From Reichenbachiella carrageenanivorans (GTDB taxonomy: Bacteria; Bacteroidota; Bacteroidia; Cytophagales; Cyclobacteriaceae), in assembly GCF_025639805.1 (NCBI RefSeq), contig NZ_CP106735.1:3691501-3755500 (forward strand): a DNA stretch of 64,000 nucleotides, read 5' to 3'. The notes beneath the pieces were generated by a model. That model did no database searches. It was not told where the DNA came from and saw only the letters and a list, made by a program, of their open reading frames with translations. Below, piece after piece: positions 61,799-64,000 of the stretch (positions within the stretch are counted from its first letter, which is position 1; each line of letters begins with the position of its first letter). Position numbers and translations under genes: made by a program.

Positions 61799-62059
61799 GG
61801 TATTTTTGGAATTTTATTTTCTCTACAATAGAGATTGAAGATAAATCAATGGTTGATGATATTCAAATTTATCCTTCAACAAAAGCATTAAAAAATTCGA
61901 AATCCATTGATACATAAGCCCTTATCTTACATCAAAAATACAAGCTCATATGCGATGAAAAAATATTTAAAAATATTCCTAGACAGTTGTTGCATAATAG
62001 AATAATAGCTTCTACTTTTGCATCGCAATTGAGGGAAACAAACCCCGAAAGAGCAGCCA

Positions 62060-62133
62060 GGAGCGGTAGTTCAGCTGGTTAGAATGCCTGCCTGTCACGC
62101 AGGAGGTCGCGGGTTCGAATCCCGTCCGTTCCG
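62060..62133 (+). tRNA. tRNA-Asp (GTC)
   Basis: A 74-nt cloverleaf. The acceptor stem GGAGCGG/CCGTTCC is closed by one G-T pair. The D-arm has AGTTCAGCTGGTTAGA, the anticodon stem CCTGC/GCAGG carries a CTGTCAC loop with anticodon GTC at 62094-62096, and the T arm has GGGTTCGAATCCC. The 3' CCA is not encoded. A terminator follows 10 bases later. Confidence 0.96.
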
Positions 62134-62142
62134 CTGGTTATC

Positions 62143-62176
62143 AAGCACTTACATTAATTTGTAAGTGCTTTTTTTA
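62143..62176 (+). terminator. Terminator after tRNA-Asp
   Basis: An 11-bp stem (62143-62153 with 62160-62170) with a 6-base loop leads into a T tract to about 62175. Its place 10 bases after the tRNA makes the role clear. Confidence 0.88.
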
Positions 62177-62427
62177 TACCCATAATCAAATCCTTGATCC
62201 ATCAGGATCAAGCCGTATTTCTGGAGGATTAGAAATTTCACGCATAAATTTTAGAGAGTCGGAATAAGAAAAATTCCACATTTGTGACACCACGGAATTG
62301 ACTTCTAAAGGCTTTGATCTTGGCCTTCAAAAATTTTCTAAAAGCCGTCCAGATAAACTCTAAAAGAAAAAAAGGTTAGTACATTTAGCACTAACCTTTA
62401 CATTCTTTCGATCGTTCGACGTTTACA
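62171..62427. other. Intergenic region after tRNA-Asp
   Basis: About 250 bases with no intact gene. A hairpin terminator for the next minus-strand gene lies at 62371-62399. The tRNA 3' end is not repeated here, so I see no attachment site or island boundary. Confidence 0.45.
62361..62399 (-). terminator. Terminator of the small secreted-protein gene
   Basis: A 10-bp stem (62371-62380 with 62390-62399) with a 9-base loop. On the minus strand the stem runs into a T-rich tract (complement of the A run at 62363-62373). It lies 29 bases past the stop of the gene at 62428. Confidence 0.75.
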
Positions 62428-62826
62428 TTACAGATCGTTCCAGTAAAAAGTATAAGAGTAAGCAACTCTCTTATCTTCATCCCCTTCACCATTATCATAC
62501 TGATAATCCATCACCTCATCACCGTCAATAATTTCATAGCTGACACCCCACGGATTACCTCCAGTACAGTCTGGGCAGTTGGTATTAACCACTTCTATTG
62601 TTATATCCTCATCACCAGTAACTACATACTTAGTAATATCTACTTCAATTTTTACCCCTCCTAGATAACCTACTTCTTCACTTTCATACACCAATTTATC
62701 ATCGATTATAATCTTTGCTTTATCATCGATTTCATAGAAAAAAATGGTCTTTTTAGACTGACCCAGCGAGCTAAATCCTACAAGGACAAAGACTGAAAAG
62801 ATTATAAACTTCAATGTATATTTCAT
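62428..62826 (-). CDS. Small secreted protein of unknown function
   Basis: A 132-aa protein from the ATG at 62826 (MKYTLKFIIFSVFVLVGF), with a signal peptide ending at LGQ. The mature part is beta-rich and acidic, with two Cys in a NTNCPDCTGGNPWG segment that could form a disulfide or bind a metal. An upstream in-frame codon at 62865 is less likely. No family is recognised. It lies 56 bases beyond the stop of the Wzi-like gene on the same strand and could be co-transcribed. Confidence 0.65.
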   Translation of the reverse strand: MKYTLKFIIFSVFVLVGFSSLGQSKKTIFFYEIDDKAKIIIDDKLVYESEEVGYLGGVKIEVDITKYVVTGDEDITIEVVNTNCPDCTGGNPWGVSYEIIDGDEVMDYQYDNGEGDEDKRVAYSYTFYWNDL

Positions 62827-62882
62827 ATGTTCTGTTTTTTTTCGAACCCGTATTTCAAATATCATTCCAATTTCGATAGGAG

Positions 62883-64000
62883 TTAATTACTTATGCTAGA
62901 ATTCTTAATCAAGTAATGAATTTGCAAGCCAAAATGAAAATTATGGACTTCGACATCATCTTGATAATACCAATTTTTCCTGTAGTTCCACATGATTTGT
63001 GGCCTGACACTGAATCTGTTAAAATAGCGTACATAATCGATACCCGCACTTACTTCAAAATCAGCAGGATATGGAGGTTCAGGCTGCTGGCTATACGCAT
63101 TCACAAAATAATCATCATTAAACCTTATTCTTGAATAAATCACCCCAAGTTTCCCTTTAGGGTTATACCAATCAATTTTTAATATACTTCCATTAGAACC
63201 CGTACCAATTCCTGCACCCATTATTTGCCCCTGATTAGTATATCCATTAGGCACGACGCTATGTACATAGTATGGGGGATTAACATTACTAGGTAGTATC
63301 TGATTTTGATTCGCACTTAGGGTGGTAAATTCGTACCCAAATTTCAATACATTCTTATCATCCAAATCAAATAACTTCATCACACCCCAATTGAGTGCCC
63401 TACCCCTATCAAACTCCTCAAACCAGCCTGTTAAATTCGAGTGAAAATCATTTTTAGCATACTCTATATAACATTCGAAACCAACTTCTGGAAAACGATA
63501 CTTAATTGAAACAGAAATCATTTGATCATACTCATCGTTTTTCAGGCTATCCTTAAACGTATTATGAGAGAATACTGCAAAAATATCCCTAGCAGCCAAA
63601 TCCCCATCTGCCCATCTGGTATAAAGCAACCTGTTTAGTCCCAAACTTAACCCTGGCGCAAAAGATGGCTCATAACCTAAAGAAATCCCTGTCACATATT
63701 TTCGATCATTTTCAGGGTTATCGTCAAAATAATCCGACTCATATGCTGCCCCCCAATACCATTTACCTTCAACCTTACCAATTTTAGTATCTATTGGTAT
63801 GGCAGTCCCTATATCAATATGTGGAATCCCTGCTGCATTATTACTCATCAAAATCGGGTTCCAAATAGAAGGACCCCACTTAAAATTCTCGGTAGAAACT
63901 CCTAAAGTCATTTTTTTATATACTAGTCTCACCTCTGATTGTCCAAAATTGAACTGAGAATAATCCCCTTCTCCAAACTGCTGGACATAATCGATCCTAC
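62883..64000 (-). CDS. Wzi-like capsule assembly outer-membrane protein (5' partial)
   Basis: The frame continues past the window edge, so the start lies beyond 64000. A GTG at 63932 is internal, not the start: codons upstream of it read GEGDYSQFNFGQSEVRLVYK. The protein is beta-barrel-like, with FKWGPSIWNPILMSNN and the ending HFGLQIHYLIK plus a short tail. This resembles Wzi-family proteins, which anchor capsular polysaccharide at the outer membrane. The match is by overall pattern and the GPSIWNPILMSNN motif. No capsule genes are visible within the window. Confidence 0.78.
   Translation of the reverse strand, partial: RIDYVQQFGEGDYSQFNFGQSEVRLVYKKMTLGVSTENFKWGPSIWNPILMSNNAAGIPHIDIGTAIPIDTKIGKVEGKWYWGAAYESDYFDDNPENDRKYVTGISLGYEPSFAPGLSLGLNRLLYTRWADGDLAARDIFAVFSHNTFKDSLKNDEYDQMISVSIKYRFPEVGFECYIEYAKNDFHSNLTGWFEEFDRGRALNWGVMKLFDLDDKNVLKFGYEFTTLSANQNQILPSNVNPPYYVHSVVPNGYTNQGQIMGAGIGTGSNGSILKIDWYNPKGKLGVIYSRIRFNDDYFVNAYSQQPEPPYPADFEVSAGIDYVRYFNRFSVRPQIMWNYRKNWYYQDDVEVHNFHFGLQIHYLIKNSSISN

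Noticed and set aside
62060-62427. tRNA-Asp as an integration site of a mobile island
   Set aside because: No direct repeat of the tRNA 3' end, no integrase gene and no change of gene content are visible next to it.

Overview
The window reads as chromosomal DNA of a Bacteroidota bacterium, most likely a marine, gliding-type member of the Cytophagales. Four things point there: Por (type IX) secretion C-terminal sorting domains on three giant surface proteins, TonB/CarboxypepD_reg outer-membrane receptors, a 7TMR-DISM hybrid histidine kinase with an AraC output domain, and promoters with a TAnnTTTG -7 box. The genus cannot be fixed from this sequence. There is no complete insertion sequence, CRISPR array, phage or rRNA operon. 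The only RNA gene seen is tRNA-Asp(GTC).

Layout. 1-20.4 kb: a surface-adhesin and signalling locus. It holds the 3' part of a BspA/InlB-repeat protein, a hybrid one-component-like sensor, a TPR histidine kinase coupled to a LytTR response regulator, a 1954-aa cadherin/HYR adhesin, a small membrane protein, a 1529-aa BspA-repeat adhesin, and the decayed 3' end of another adhesin. A 36-bp tandem element (two half-sites 20 bp apart) lies upstream of three transcription units here and looks like a LytTR-type binding site. 20.4-25.8 kb: a K+/H+ antiporter, small stress/VOC-type enzymes and a GlxA-type regulator. 25.8-31.3 kb: a TonB receptor/DUF4374/PepSY-membrane operon, probably for iron or siderophore uptake. 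31.3-32.7 kb: an NlpC/P60 hydrolase and a metallophosphoesterase. 32.8-40.3 kb: three separate ArsR-SRPBCC cassettes with DoxX, DHFR-like, DinB, DUF1801 and VOC partners. Their promoters share exactly the same geometry (two 16-bp dyads 26 bp apart around TATATTTG) but carry different operator words. 40.3-42.6 kb: an exported VOC protein, an AraC regulator and a MarR-Arr (rifamycin ADP-ribosyltransferase) pair. 42.7-47.6 kb: an OmpR-type two-component system with a PepSY-like lipoprotein and an outer-membrane receptor. 48.9-54.5 kb: housekeeping genes mnmE, an FKBP lipoprotein, thrS and a TPR lipoprotein. 55-59.8 kb: a SiaB-like kinase, a coiled-coil membrane protein, a histidine kinase and a REC-PP2C phosphatase, forming a probable partner-switch signalling operon. 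60-64 kb: an acyl-CoA dehydrogenase, tRNA-Asp, a secreted small protein and a Wzi-like capsule outer-membrane protein cut by the window edge.

The two most interesting readings are a local LytTR-controlled adhesin regulon, and the set of three insulated ArsR promoters built on one template. Both are inferred from sequence pattern and geometry, not from any database search.
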